Assembly: GCA_028685185.1 (NCBI GenBank)
Contig: JAQUEK010000005.1
Coordinates: forward strand, 84,833 to 148,832
Source: Candidatus Altimarinota bacterium
Lineage (GTDB): Bacteria; Patescibacteriota; Gracilibacteria; BD1-5; UBA2023
Reading direction: 5' to 3'
Length of the DNA stretch: 64,000 nt
Position numbers and translations under genes: made by a program. Positions 11,357-22,930 of this stretch are shown in pieces. The notes beneath the pieces were generated by a model that saw only the letters and a program-made list of their open reading frames with translations, did not search any database and was not told the origin of the DNA. Positions within the stretch are counted from its first letter, which is position 1. Every line of letters begins with the position of its first letter.

Positions 11357-12388
11357 TTATAGATTAGAGATTATTGTATTTATGATGAACCATGCTGATA
11401 CTGAGACTGTAAGACCTATGATTCACATGGTGATAGCTTCTTTTCATTTCTGTACCTGATTATTAAGTGATCATAGTGCTATCTTATAAGCACCTATTAT
11501 TATCATGATCATCGCAACCGTTGCTGCGATTCATAATAACCAAGTTGTTAAAGAATTTATCACTTTAGGAAGATCATCAAATCATATATCTCACTTTCTT
11601 AGTTTATCTGAATTGACTCAAAGATAAGTCGGAGTACTTACTGGTGCAGCTGCTACAGCAGCTGGATCCTCGCTTTCCTCCTCAGACTCGAAAAGTTTAG
11701 TTACATTATCCCATGCTTCAGAAGCAGTGCTTGCAACACTATCCCATGCATCTCAAATCATTGATGTCTCTTCTCAGGCCAAGGCATTTCATTCAACAGA
11801 AGAATCTGTATCTCGAGAATCAGCAGCAGGAGCATCTCAGGCCAAGGCATTTCATTCAACAGAAGAATCTGTATCTCGAGAATCAGCAGCAGGAGCATCT
11901 CAGGCCAAGGCATTTCATTCAACAGAAGAATCTGTATCTCGAGAATCGGCAGCAGGAGCAGTTTTTGATTCTGCTGCAGGAGTAACTTGAGGTATTGATT
12001 CTGATCAATAAACTTCGTTTACAGACTCTCAATTAGCAATTCTCTCATTTTGACTTGCTTCTATACCTGAAACGATTGCTTTATTCGAGTATGTTTCAAT
12101 ATCGTTTTTATAGCTATTCAATAATGCTTGCTCTTCTTTTAAATCAGTTTCTGAAAATTCTGATTTATGTTCATCAATGAATTTCTGTTGTTCTATGGCA
12201 TTTTGTTCAGCAGTTTTCTGTTGTTCTGCATATATGGTCTGATTTTCTTTTGCTATTGTAATATTCTCAGATGCCCTTAATCTTGTTGTGCTAGATGAAG
12301 GTAAGGAATTTGTAGACGTAGAAGCAAAAGATAAAGTTCAATTAAATAAAATCAATGAAAATATAAATATAATTCTTATTTTTTTCAT
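11357..12388 (-). CDS. VirB2/TrbC-like pilin protein with coiled coil and tandem repeats
   Basis: 343 residues. It has a signal peptide (MKKIRIIFIFSLILFNGTLSFA) and a Gln/Glu-rich coiled coil at about 40-105. Three 21-residue repeats (DSRDTDSSVEGNALAG core) lie at about 143-205, followed by an acidic linker. Two C-terminal helices at about 275-343 match VirB2/TrbC-type pilins: an LPKVINSLTTWLLGIAATVA stretch, a QVQKGKEAITMGIIGL loop and a second helix. In such pilins the two helices pack into a conjugative or type IV secretion filament. The long exposed N-terminal part is unusual for the family, whose members are usually about 100 residues. Cell-surface attachment or DNA uptake is inference. 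Confidence 0.6.
11772..11960 (-). repeat. Three tandem 63-bp coding repeats
   Basis: Units at 11772-11834, 11835-11897 and 11898-11960 are identical except for one base in the third (cggc for cagc). Each encodes 21 residues of the pilin-like protein, in frame, so copy-number change would alter length without frameshift. Near identity at DNA level means very recent expansion. Confidence 0.9.
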
Positions 12389-12516
12389 GTTGATAAATTA
12401 TTTCTAAATTTTGCCTATTATATGATATTTTTCGCAGTTTCAAAAATTTTTCTTATTTTTTGATATTTTAATTTTTTTTATATAATCTTGTCCATTATTA
12501 GCACTAATTTTTTCCT

Positions 12517-14958
12517 ATGAAAATTTCACTCAATTGGATTTCAATGTTTACAGATATAGAAGGCGTAATAAAAAATTTATGAGCTAAGGATCTTGCACAT
12601 AAGTATTCAATTTATACTGCTGAAATAGAATGAATTGAATATTTCTGAAAAGAGTCTAAGGTTGTAGTGTGAAAAATCATCGAATCATTTGCACATCCTG
12701 ACTCGGATCATCTTAATGTCGTTAAGGTTGATCTGTGAGATCTTTGAATCACACAGATAGTTTGCGGTGCAACCAATGTCAGGGAAGCGAAATATGTTCC
12801 GGTTGCTACAATCTGATCCGTTCTTTGAGAATGATTTGAGATAAAGGCTACAAAGCTCAGATGACAGGAAAGCAATTGAATGATCTGCAGTGAGGATGAA
12901 TTAGGGTTCCAAGAAGAAAGAGCTCCTTGAATCATGATACTTGAAAATATATTCGACGAGAAGGTCTTAGAGAATCAGATATGAAAACCTTTTTTTGATT
13001 TAACCGTTTCTATCCCATGAATAGACTGAAAGGATTTTGAAATCAGATTATCAGACATTGTTTTCGAAATCGACAATAAATTCATAACAAACAGACCGGA
13101 CCTGTTCAGCATATTATGAAATGCACGTGAATTCTGAGCTATTTTCGATTTGAAATTCAGTTCATATGAAAATAAGGCTGTATTTAAGAATGATTTGAAT
13201 ACAAAGATATTGACTGATAAGGTACTAAGCTATCATTTGTATAAAGTGAGCAATGTCAATGCAGAAGTTTCACCTTTCGCAGTTTCATATCTGCTTCATA
13301 AATCAGGACTTCCTTCAAAATTCGATTTGGTGGATATGACAAATTATATCATGACAGAATTAGGTCAGCCAATGCATGCTTTCGATGCTGATAAGATAGA
13401 ATGAGATATCTGTGTAAGGCAAGCTTTTGATTGAGAGAAGATTGAAGCTCTGAACTGAGAGACCTATGAATTGAAGATATCAGATATCGTAATTGCTGAT
13501 GATAAGAAGGTTCTTGCAATTGCATGAATCATGTGATGAGCTTATAGCGCGATTTCAGAATCGACAAAAGACATATATATAGAATCAGCATGTTTCGATC
13601 CTAGTTCAGTTAGGCTGACAGCTCAAAGATTGTGACTTAGATCTGATTCTTCCACAAGATATGAGAAATCCCTTGATCCGCTTCTTGCTGAAATAGCATT
13701 GAATAGGGCAGAAGATTTCCTTAAATATCTGAAGAAGGACTATAAGATAAAGTGAAGCTCGTTTTATCTTAATGCTGAAAAAATCAAGGATATAAGCATA
13801 CCGCTTACAAGGGAATTCGTAGAAAAGAAAATCTGAATTGAAATCGATGAAAAGGAATTTGATAGGATACTTTGAGCTTTATGATTCAGCTTCGAAAAGA
13901 GATGAGACGAATATTCTGTTAGCGTTCCATCATGGAGAGCTACAAAAGATGTTTCAATAAAAGAAGATCTGGCCGAGGAGATATGAAGGATTAACGGTTA
14001 CGAGAAAGTCCCTGAATTACCGGTTTCTGGAAATATTTCAATCAAAAACAGAAATGAGATCATAGAGCTGAAAGATAAGATAAATGATTATTTTACATGA
14101 AAATGATTTCTTGAGGCATATAATTATTCTTTTCTCAATGAAGCTAAAGATGAGAAGATATGAATCATCGATCATACGAACGCTATAAAGATTTTGAATG
14201 CTTTCAGCAATGAATTCACGATAATGAGAAGAAAAATGCTACCTTATCTTATTGAGAATGTATCAAATAATGCAAAAGCCGAGAACAGCTTTTCTTTCTA
14301 TGAGATTGCAAAGGTGATGGAAAAAATTGATTGAAAATTCAATGAAAAGCTTATGGTAGCATGAATTGCATACAAGGTAGAATTTGAATATTTGAGATCA
14401 GTATTGGATTGATTCATGAGTTCCATATTGCCGGAAATCAAATATAAGACAGTTCAGAAGACCGATATCTTAAATTTTCCTTATTTTCATCCTAATAAAT
14501 CTTGAAGCTTCGAGCTGGAGAGTTGAGAGAATCTTATAAATTTCTGATATGTGAATCCTATAGTTGCTTCCAATTTCGACCTTGATGATTCTGATCTTAT
14601 TTACTTTGAGATGGATTTCAATCTCCTTTTCCAAAAATATCTGTCCTCATCTTTCTGTTTTTCTGAAATATCAAGATTTCCTTGAATAAACAGAGAGCTT
14701 AATTTCGTCATGGAAGAGAAAACTCCTGTTTGAGATGTTATTGGAAATATCTGAGATGTTGATTTATTGATAAGAAATGTAACAGTTCTTGATATTTATA
14801 GGAACATTGAAAAGATCTGAACAGATATGAAGTCAGTCACTTTCAATATATTGATACAGGATTTCACAAAAACCATAACAGATGACATAGCTTTGGATAT
14901 ACAAAACAAGATAATTGCAAGATTAAAGAAATATTGAGTGGAATTGAGAGGAGTTTAA
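12517..14958 (+). CDS. pheT: Phenylalanine-tRNA ligase beta subunit
   Basis: 813 residues, full length for bacterial PheT. Domain order: N-terminal strand MKISLNWI; EMAP/OB-type tRNA-binding domain at about 45-150 (GKIIESFAHPDSDHLNVVKV); B3/B4 editing domain beginning at FEIDNKFITNRPDLFSI (about 187); B5 and catalytic-like core; and a C-terminal FDX-ACB anticodon-binding domain starting at SEISRFPGINRELNFV (about 718). Normally pairs with PheS to charge tRNA-Phe. Unusually, pheS is not adjacent but about 6 kb away on the other strand and itself carries an FDX-ACB domain. It overlaps the next, convergent gene by 4 bp. Confidence 0.93.
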
Positions 14959-15575
14959 TTCTTTGATGCTTCTAATACAGGCCTTCATACGAAAAGCTGT
15001 ACTAGAACCCTACGCATATCTATGCATTTGACCATCTTATCTCAAACCCTCTTTAAATTAACTCAAAGCGGAACAAGTCATAGTTCCAATAATTGTCTTT
15101 CAAGCTCTATATCATATTTTTCTAGCTTTTCTTTTATCAATGATTCTTCGCAACTATCAATATCAAAATATACCTCACTAAGTCATTCGATTATATCTCA
15201 CATGTAGAACGGATTATAGAAGCAGACTAATCTTCACTCATAATCCAAATATACGTATAACTCTATCTTGGTTCGCTTTGTCTCATCTTTATCTGTGTCT
15301 TCGATCATGTATGGGAAATAATTTCATTTTCTCATGATGTTATCAAGTCATGTTTTTTCCAGAAAATCTTCATCTGTATTCAGTTTTCTGAATCCGGTTT
15401 TAAGATATTCATGTAAATTCTTTTTTTTGGTATTTTCAACTTCAATTATATTTTCAGTCTCCTGTTTTTTCTTTCATATCAGAATCTTCAGCTTTCATCA
15501 CAGATTAATCGCTTCCAAATTCATTTTCGGATTATGCTGCATATCTCATCTGTCCAGAAAAATTGTTCTTGTCAT
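14955..15575 (-). CDS. Hypothetical protein
   Basis: 206 residues, ATG to UAA, overlapping the pheT stop by 4 bp tail to tail. It contains several in-frame UGA codons and codon use like its neighbours. No signal peptide or membrane helix. The C-terminal half is charged and helical (EESLIKEKLEKYDIELERQL). I do not recognise a family. Confidence 0.55.
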
Positions 15576-15735
15576 ATATATTATCATTAAGATTAACTTA
15601 TATATAATAATTAAAATTTTTTTGTCAATTCGATTGTAACTTATTCACATATTAAGAATTTCTTAATATTGATATTAATAATTGAAAATTACACATTTAA
15701 AAATATAATTAAAATTATCAATTAACTTAAATTTT

Positions 15736-15927
15736 ATGAAAAGAACATTAGCTATTGCCTTATTGCTTATATCGTTCATGTTGGTTTCCTGTAATAACGC
15801 CAAAATTCAATCAAAACAAGTCTCTACTTGATCTGTGAGTTCATGAACAACTTCAAAAGAGATCGATGAAACCATGAATGAGATAGATAAGATAATCAAT
15901 GAGATATCAACCTGATCAACTAAATAA
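15736..15927 (+). CDS. Small lipoprotein
   Basis: 63 residues. Signal peptide MKRTLAIALLLISFMLVSC with a lipobox ending at Cys19, which would be lipidated after cleavage. The mature part is 45 residues, Ser/Thr-rich then a short amphipathic helix (IDETMNEIDKIINEI). It ends 5 bp before polA and is likely co-transcribed with it. Function unknown. Confidence 0.65.
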
Positions 15928-15932
15928 TATCA

Positions 15933-17351
15933 ATGATGGCAAAATTTTTCGATATAAAGCTTAGGGATTATGTGTATTCTCCGAATCATAAAAATGCGTG
16001 ATTCGGTTATTATGGCGACAAGAAACATGATTATGTGGTATCTGAATACCCACAGGAAATGAGTGCTGAAAAATCATATTTCTCTTTTTTGGATAGTTCT
16101 GAAATAGGGAATGATGAAAATTCATGAAAATGACTTGAGTATATATTTGATCTTGAATCGGAATTGCTGCAGGTTCTTGCAAGGATGGAATATGAATGAG
16201 TGACTATAGATTCGACAAAACTTAAGGAACTCTGAGAATATCTCGAAAAGGAATCAAAAAGAATCGAAGTTGAAATCTATGAGCTGACATGAGAAAGCTT
16301 TAATATAAATTCCGCCAAGCAAGTTCAGGAGATGCTTTTCTGAAAATTGAAGATACCTACGAATAAGAAGATAAAGACATGATTCAGTGTTGATAACGAG
16401 GTATTGAGTTATATAGCGAAAGACCATGCGATCGCATGACTTATACTTGAATACAGATGACTTAAAAAACTCCAATCGACTTATGTGGAGTGACTCCTTA
16501 AAAGCATTAATCCAAGAACAAAAAAGATACATACAACATATAATCAGACTCAAGCATCAACTTGAAGATTATCAAGCGAAACCCCGAATCTTCAGAATAT
16601 CCCGAGCTGAGATAAGAATAGCGATGAGATAAAATCCTGTTTCATTCCGTCAAAGCCAGGATATACATTATTGGTTGCTGATTATTCCCAGGTTGAGATA
16701 AGGATTCTGGCAAATCTTTCAGAGGATGTTACTCTTATAGACGCATTCAAGAATAATGAGGATATCCATATGAGAACCGCAAAGCTTCTTTTCTGAGAAG
16801 ATACCATGATATCATCTGAGCTTAGAAGAAGGGCAAAAACAGTAAATTTCTGAGTAATATATTGAATATCATGATTCTGACTTTCTAAAACAATGGATAT
16901 CTCACCCAAGGAAGCGAGCGAATATATAGAAAAATTCTATGATAAATACAGTTGAGTCAAAACTTATTATGAGAGAATCTTGGAAGAAGCAAGAAAAACA
17001 TGATATGTCGAGACTTTCTTCTGAAGAAGAAGATATATCAGCGGTCTGAACGATGCAAACAAGATCATCAAATGACAGGCCGAGAGAGAAGCTATAAATA
17101 TGCCTATCCAATGAACAGCTGCTGATGTCATAAAGATAGCGATGATAAATATCGCCAATTTCCTGAAAGATTGAAACTACAGATCTAAAATGATATTGCA
17201 GGTGCATGATGAACTTGTATTTGAAATACATGACGATGAGATGATGATCCTGAAGGAAAAAATCAAGGAAATCATGGAAAATACGTTTCCTTTTGAAATA
17301 AAGCTTTTTGTCGAGATATGAACAGGAAAAAACTGGAAAGAAGCCAAATAG
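15933..17351 (+). CDS. polA: DNA polymerase I, polymerase domain only
   Basis: 472 residues (ATG at 15933 or 15936) against about 850-930 for standard Pol I. Motif A DYSQVEIRILA is near residue 248, motif B RRAKTVNFGVIYG near 297, motif C VHDELVFEI near 424; all catalytic residues are present (both Asp, Lys, Tyr). The N-terminal 5'-3' exonuclease is absent and only a 30-residue trace of the exonuclease-like domain remains (FFDIKLRDYVYSPNHKNAG). An in-frame TAA at 15921-15923 shows the truncation is real in this sequence. Expected to fill gaps but to need a separate flap nuclease. Confidence 0.9.
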
Positions 17352-17438
17352 CAACATATATAACCATATATTTCACATTGACATATTGAAAAATTTTTAT
17401 ATAAATCAGTTATATCATTCATTCTTTAATTTTACCAA

Positions 17439-18452
17439 ATGAATTTAGATAAGTTAAGCGATAATCTGGATCCGGATAAGAATTATCTTTTCACTTCTGA
17501 ATCTGATGTAAGATATCTTCTATGAAATGCTTATTTTAAGACTGTAGAGATATTAGTGAAAGAAAAAAAAATCTGTATTCTTGCTGATACGCTCAATAAG
17601 GATGTGATAAGTAGTATGGTTTGAGACAAATATGCAGTTTATGACAGTAGAGATGATAAAACCGTTAAAAAGCTATTTTGAGATATCGATGAGATCATCG
17701 TCGATCCGACAAAAGTAACCATGGAAAAAGAATCCTCACTGAAACTGCTTTGAATAAAAAATGTATGAACTCAGAAATCAATACTTTCTGAAATAAGAAG
17801 TATCAAGACAAATAGTGAAGTGGAAATGCTGAAACATTCCCAATCCATAAATATGAAGACCTTAAAAGCTGTAGAAGATTTTGTGAAGATTTGAATGTCT
17901 GAGGAAGAAATTGCAGATTACATAAGATTGAAGCATTTCGAATTTGGCGCAAGATGAGAGAGTTTTGAGCCGATGGTTGCATTTTGAGAGAATTGAGCAA
18001 ATATACATCACATCAGTTCATCTGATAGAAAACTTAGAAGCACGGATCAGATATTGATAGATATATGATGCATATACAGATGATATTGCTCTGATATGAC
18101 AAGGGTTATATTTATGGATGAAGTCCAACAAAAGCAGAAAGATCTTTATGAATTGGTTAAGAATACCACTTATGAATGTCTTAAATACTGAAAGATATGA
18201 ATGACATTCTGAGAATTCAATGAAAAAGCAAAAGAGCTCCTATGAGAGCACAGAGATCTTTTTATACATACTCTTTCCCATTGAATCTGAGTCGATGTGC
18301 ATGAAATACCTCTTTGAAAAAAAGATTTCGATATGGTTATAAGGGAATGAAATGTCTTTTCAATCGAGCCATGAATATATTTCCCTGAAGAATTCTGATT
18401 CAGATATGAGATAATGGCTCTTGCTAGGCAGGATTGACTTGTTGAACTGTAG
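17439..18452 (+). CDS. M24-family metallopeptidase (Xaa-Pro aminopeptidase-like)
   Basis: 337 residues, the usual length for short prokaryotic aminopeptidase P/prolidase proteins. The N-terminal third is the creatinase-type fold; the pita-bread catalytic domain starts near residue 125 (RSIKTNSEVEMLKHSQSIN). Metal ligands: Asp in LIDIGCIYRGY, Asp in SDMTRV, His in HTLSHGIGVDVHE, Glu in VFSIEPGIYFP, and Glu in FRYEIMAL where most relatives have E-D. It removes N-terminal residues before proline. Its 3' end overlaps the convergent gene by 29 bp. Confidence 0.85.
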
Positions 18453-19398
18453 GATCTATATTATTCTGATTCAGATATCAGATTTCTGATGTTGAGTTTC
18501 ATGATTCCCTTTGAAGAAGGGAATTTATTTTGTTCCTTATGGAACATATGAATATATCACTACCGATTCTGCTGTCTTTCAATTTCAGAAGAATAATGAT
18601 ATCTTCAAGAAAATTTTTCAGCAGATCTCAATCGATGAGATCTGTTTTGAACTCGGAATAACTAAGTCCTGATGTGCGTAGCATTTCCTTGAATATATGC
18701 TCATTAGTGATTATGAATGATTTGAAGAGATTTCATATTTCTGGTCAGATAAGATGTTTTGTATAGATCTCATACCATATCTTTATTAGATCTGACAGGT
18801 GATAATCTATGCGCTGTATGCTCAGATATTTTTCTATAACCTTTATCGCTCAATCATTATCGGAATTGAAATCGAGAAACAGACTATCATTCAGATATGC
18901 TCAGAATATATGTTTCTTGTTTCAGAATACGAGATTTTGACAATATGAAAGCATCTTATCAAAAGACTCGGGATTAATGCCTTCAATCTTGGATTTTTCC
19001 AACAAATCCGCATATAAATCTTCACAAACTCCATAATGGCTGTATTTACCGAAAGTTTCTGATATTTCAAGATTCTCATCATTATGTGAAATCACGTTTC
19101 AGATCTGTGCTAAGGCTATTACATTATCAAATCCTTGCCTTATGAAGAATCTTATAATTGAATCCCTTTCATTGTTTGTCTTTAATCATACTTGCTTAAC
19201 AGGGAACAATGATTTGCTCATCGGTACGGTTTCCTCTAACGTAAAGTTTTTAGCATATTGAAAATCCTTGTCTGAAGATCACTTCTGGCTAGATTTATGT
19301 TTTGTTCTTATGTTATTCTTGTTTAAATCTTCCTGATTTTCTGGGAATAGCGATTGTTGGCTGTGTGATTGTAAGTTCTGCAATTTATCGTGGTTCAT
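18424..19398 (-). CDS. Hypothetical protein
   Basis: 324 residues with UGA-Gly codons, ATG to TAG. The N-terminal 60 residues are Gln/Ser/Lys-rich and probably disordered. The rest is predicted helical, with no signal peptide, membrane segment or recognisable catalytic motif. It overlaps the 3' end of the M24 peptidase by 29 bp tail to tail. Function not recognised. Confidence 0.5.
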
Positions 19399-19542
19399 AT
19401 ATAAATTTGCATGAATATATGCATTTTATCGCTTTTGTCAAAAGTATTCGAATGATTCTTCATATAAACTGAATTAACCTTGATTTTAGGAACTTGTTCC
19501 ATATTATGCTCATATAAAACATTATCGGATAATATCAAATAT

Positions 19543-20109
19543 ATGTTAAAGATATATATAGCAAGACATTGAGAAACTTTAGAAAATAAAGCATGAATAG
19601 TCCAGTGACATATGGATTGAACCTTATCTCAAGATTGAATCTTTCAGGCAAATAAGCTTTGAGAACATCTTAAAGATATCTGGTTCGATCATATTTACTG
19701 TTCAGATCTATGAAGAGCAAAAGATACTTTATCTGAAATCCTTAAATATGTAAGTTGTCCTGATATTGTCTATACGCAATGATTAAGGGAAAGAGATGTA
19801 TGAGATTCAACATGAAAGTTATTTTCAGAAATCGATATGAACGTTGAAAAATGAGCTGAAACGAATATCAGCCTAAAGGAAAGATCGGGAAAATTTTTGG
19901 AGGAAATAAAAAGTTCACATGATTCGTGAACTATATTATTTTTAACTCATTGATGATATATAAAATGGCTTTTCTCTTATATCAAAGATATTGCAGATGA
20001 AAATATGAAATGAAGATATTCAACCAATAACTGTTCTTTAAGTCTTATAGAATCTGATTGAGGAGATTTCAAGGAGATATTCTTCAATGATATCGGACAC
20101 TTATCTTAA
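19543..20109 (+). CDS. Histidine phosphatase / phosphoglycerate mutase-like protein
   Basis: 188 residues. The catalytic RHG motif is at 8-10 (YIARHGETLENK, Gly as UGA), followed by SQDGIFQANKLGEHL and CSDLGRAKDT, and the second catalytic His in LFLTHGGYIKWL near residue 140. This is the dPGM/histidine-acid-phosphatase superfamily; the short length suits a CobC- or PhoE-like phosphatase rather than glycolytic mutase. Substrate not determinable. The last 9 bp overlap the end of pheS. Confidence 0.85.
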
Positions 20110-21408
20110 AACAGCATTGAAATCAGATTGAGTCCTGTTTCTGATTCTTTCTTGTATTTCATTCACTTCTTCATTTGTAAGTGTTTTTTCTGATGATCTG
20201 TAGGTCATTCTGAAAGTGTAGCTTATTCTGTCTGCTCAGAATTTCTTCTCATTCTCATATTTGTCGATCATCTTTACCTCTTCTATTAGCTCTCATGCTT
20301 CATCCCTTACGATCTCAAAATAATTATTCACACTTTCTGATTTATCTATAACGAATGAGATATCTCTTTCTGTTGAAGGATATTTGCTCACCGGATTGAA
20401 CTTTGTTTCAAGGTCTCACCATTGTTTAAGATATCTTTCATCCTTGCTCCAGAAAGATCTGATGTCAGGTATTCATTTCTTTATCATAGCTAATCTTTCG
20501 ACTCAGAATCAGAATGCCCATCAGTTATATTTTGATGAGTCGATTCAATGGTTCTCAAGGACTTGAGGTGATACTATTCATCATCATAAGATTTCAAGCC
20601 AGTTATCTCAGAATTTCACTTCCATCTCAAGGCTTGGATCCGTATATGGATAGCTTTCATTGTTTATCCTATATTCTACATCTCAAAAAACTTCCTTGGC
20701 AACATCGATAAGAACCTTTTCAAGATCAGTCCTATCGATTATCTTCTTATCCTTTTCGATAAGATAAAGTCAATCGATCTGGTGGAATACGGGATGATGT
20801 TTACTATCTATTTCATCTTTCCTATATACCTTTCAATAGCTTATAGCCTTAACTGATCATTCATTTGATAATTTCTGCCTTATCAGAGGATTTGAAAAAT
20901 AATAGTACCACATTATCGTAGTATGAGTTTTCAATATATAGTTTTCATCAACATAGTATGTGTCTGATTTTGTTCTAGCAGGATGGTTTTCAGGGAAATT
21001 GAACAAATCAAATGTTCAGAATGCAGGTACGATCTCAGGAGTCCTTATATGGTCGAATCAACTGAAAACCTCAAGATTCGTGATATTATCTATTATAAGC
21101 TTCAATATGGAATTATCATCCCTTGTAAGATCAGGCATTTCCATATATCTCAATATTCTTGCATGCTCAGGAATAGAAGGGTCCAATGAAGAAATAAGCT
21201 GATTTTGGATATTTCTGGAAACCTCGATATTATAGACTCAATCCTCTCAAATTCAAGGCAAATCCATTATTCATGATAAGGAATTGGTGACTTTTTCTAT
21301 GACAGGCATAAGCTCTCACTTTTCTAGTAGGTCTGTTTTCCATTCAGTGGTGATAGCGCATCTTTGTGCTGGTATTGCAGCACCTTCTCATGGAGTTGTT
21401 TTTGACAT
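20101..21408 (-). CDS. pheS: Phenylalanine-tRNA ligase alpha-type with C-terminal FDX-ACB domain
   Basis: 435 residues, about 90 longer than typical PheS. The class II core is clear: motif 2 region AISYGKVYRKDEIDSKHHPVFHQ, then LEILGGGIVSPQVL and motif 3 GWAFGFGVERLAMIKKGIPD near 315-332. After the core comes NPVSKYPSTERDISFVI to the end, a ferredoxin-fold anticodon-binding domain normally found in PheT or in monomeric mitochondrial PheRS. The N-terminal coiled-coil arm of bacterial PheS is short. It may charge tRNA-Phe alone or pair with the distant PheT. It is the last gene of a minus-strand run from Nudix upstream, with its own promoter. Confidence 0.88.
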
Positions 21409-21444
21409 AATGCTATAGGTTATATATCATATATAATTTTTTTG

Positions 21445-21472
21445 ATTATAATAAAAAAAAACCTATAGTCAA
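21445..21472 (-). promoter_or_regulatory. pheS: Probable sigma70-type promoter of pheS with flanking inverted repeat
   Basis: On the minus strand TTGACT (21467-21472), a 16-bp spacer and TATAAT (21445-21450) lie 37 bp before the pheS start codon. A 9-bp inverted repeat, CTATAGGTT at 21413-21421 and AACCTATAG at 21460-21468, has one arm beside the -35 box and the other between the -10 box and the start codon, as expected for an operator. Confidence 0.5.
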
Positions 21473-21501
21473 TTTTTTGAAGCAAATTCAAAAAGATGAC
21501 T

Positions 21502-21936
21502 TTATTTTTTGAATTTCACTATTTCCTTGATGATCTTATTTGCAATATTCGGATGAAGGTCTTCATTTTCGATTTCCTTTACTGAAAGCCATTTATATTC
21601 AGAATGTTCCAGATCCTTTCCGATTCAGAGGGTTATTTTAGGGCTGGTTTCATTTATATGGCAGAATGTAACATGTCAGTTTATCTCAAGAACATCACCA
21701 TTAGGCTTATCCATCTCATCTTTTACTATCTTATGCAGAACGACATTATCAATGGTTTCGATTCATGTTTCTTCTTTAAGTTCTCTTCTTGCTGCATCGA
21801 TATAATTCTCTCAATCCTCGATTCATCATTTGACGGCTTCCCATTTTTCATTGTCGAGCCTTTTCAGCAAAAGGACATTGTTCAAGGAATCGAATACGAA
21901 TACCATCACGGCATTTACAATTATCTTATTTTTCAT
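21502..21936 (-). CDS. Nudix hydrolase
   Basis: 144 residues. The Nudix box is complete: GGIEDGENYIDAARRELKEE followed by TGI, matching GX5EX7REUXEEXGU at about 36-58, with the catalytic Glu residues present. It hydrolyses nucleoside diphosphates linked to another moiety; the substrate (8-oxo-dGTP or similar) is not visible. Its ATG overlaps the stop of the upstream asparagine synthase-like gene by one base, indicating translational coupling. Confidence 0.88.
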
Positions 21937-22907
21937 TAAAAGTTCAGGATAGTGTTATTATATTGTAGCGTTCAGCATGTTGTGCAATGTACAGAATTTT
22001 CAGACCTTAGTTTTGATCTGCAGTATAGGCATGAATGTAAGCTTTCATCAGGATCATATCTTCATTCGTCAAGAAGGATCTTAAATAGGTGACATTCGAA
22101 AGGTGAGATGAAATCAATCTTATACTCATCTCTGAATTTTTCCATGTCATATAACTTGGAATATCTTTCTATCAGGGTATCAAGAGTTGAAGCTCAAGTA
22201 AATGCCATTGTCTGCGGTCTATAGGTCACGATTTCAGGAAGCATTCATCTGAAAGTCTCCCTTAATGCATATTTCGTGACTTTTGTTCAGTCCGGATTCT
22301 CTAAAGTCCTGATTGAAAGCGGTAAGCTAAGTGTGAATTCTATAAGCTCCTTATCATGGTAAGGTAGGGCAACCTTGATTCCTGTTGATTTTGCTATCCT
22401 TTCTGTCATTACATCAATATCTTCCATTCTCCTGTTTATGAAATCAATCAGAGATTCATCTCAAAACTGCCAATTCTGCATTATAGGAAATGATCAGAAA
22501 AGATCATCAGAACCTTCTCATGTAGCTATATTATCGATTCATAATTCTTTAGCCGTTTCAAGTCACTTATAAAGCACGATGGCTGCACTGACCCAATATA
22601 TATTGAAGCAATTCAAAGACAAGACAACTTTATTGATTAGGCTTTCTATCTCATCTTGATTGATCGTCGCTATGATATGTTCGGCTCATAATTCTTTTGC
22701 GACCAGTGAAGCGAATTGCTTATCCGGTGAATCTTCATTTGTTATTACTGTAATACACTTCAGATCAGGATTATATTTCTTTCAGAGCATTGAAATTATA
22801 CTGCTATCTACTCATCATGAGAGCAATACAGCATTTGGCCTGCAGTTTTTCACTGATTTATCCATCAATTCATATATCTTTGATTTAACTGATTCATTAT
22901 CTGTCAT
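21936..22907 (-). CDS. Asparagine synthase-like ATP-pyrophosphatase with C-terminal zinc ribbon
   Basis: 323 residues. The PP-loop LLSGGVDSSI is at about 28-37 (both Gly UGA), with ATGEGSDDLFGSF near 145-157, typical of the AsnB C-terminal synthetase domain, and ALRETFRGMLPEIVTYRPQ near 222-240. The N-terminal glutaminase domain of AsnB is absent, so ammonia or another nucleophile must come from elsewhere. The last 35 residues add a CLYC...CTTCG zinc-binding pair not part of AsnB. The gene sits 23 bp after a radical SAM gene and overlaps Nudix by one base, suggesting a small modification pathway. Confidence 0.75.
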
Positions 22908-22930
22908 TTGATCTGCTTTTAATAATAAAA

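Noticed and set aside
11713..11990. Plus-strand frames with tandem repeats, and a possible CRISPR-like array
   Set aside because: The three 63-bp units abut with no spacers and are in-frame coding repeats of the minus-strand pilin-like gene.
15736..17351. Lipoprotein and polA as one gene with a frameshift
   Set aside because: The lipoprotein has a complete signal peptide and stop, is in another frame, and bears no resemblance to Pol I exonuclease domains.
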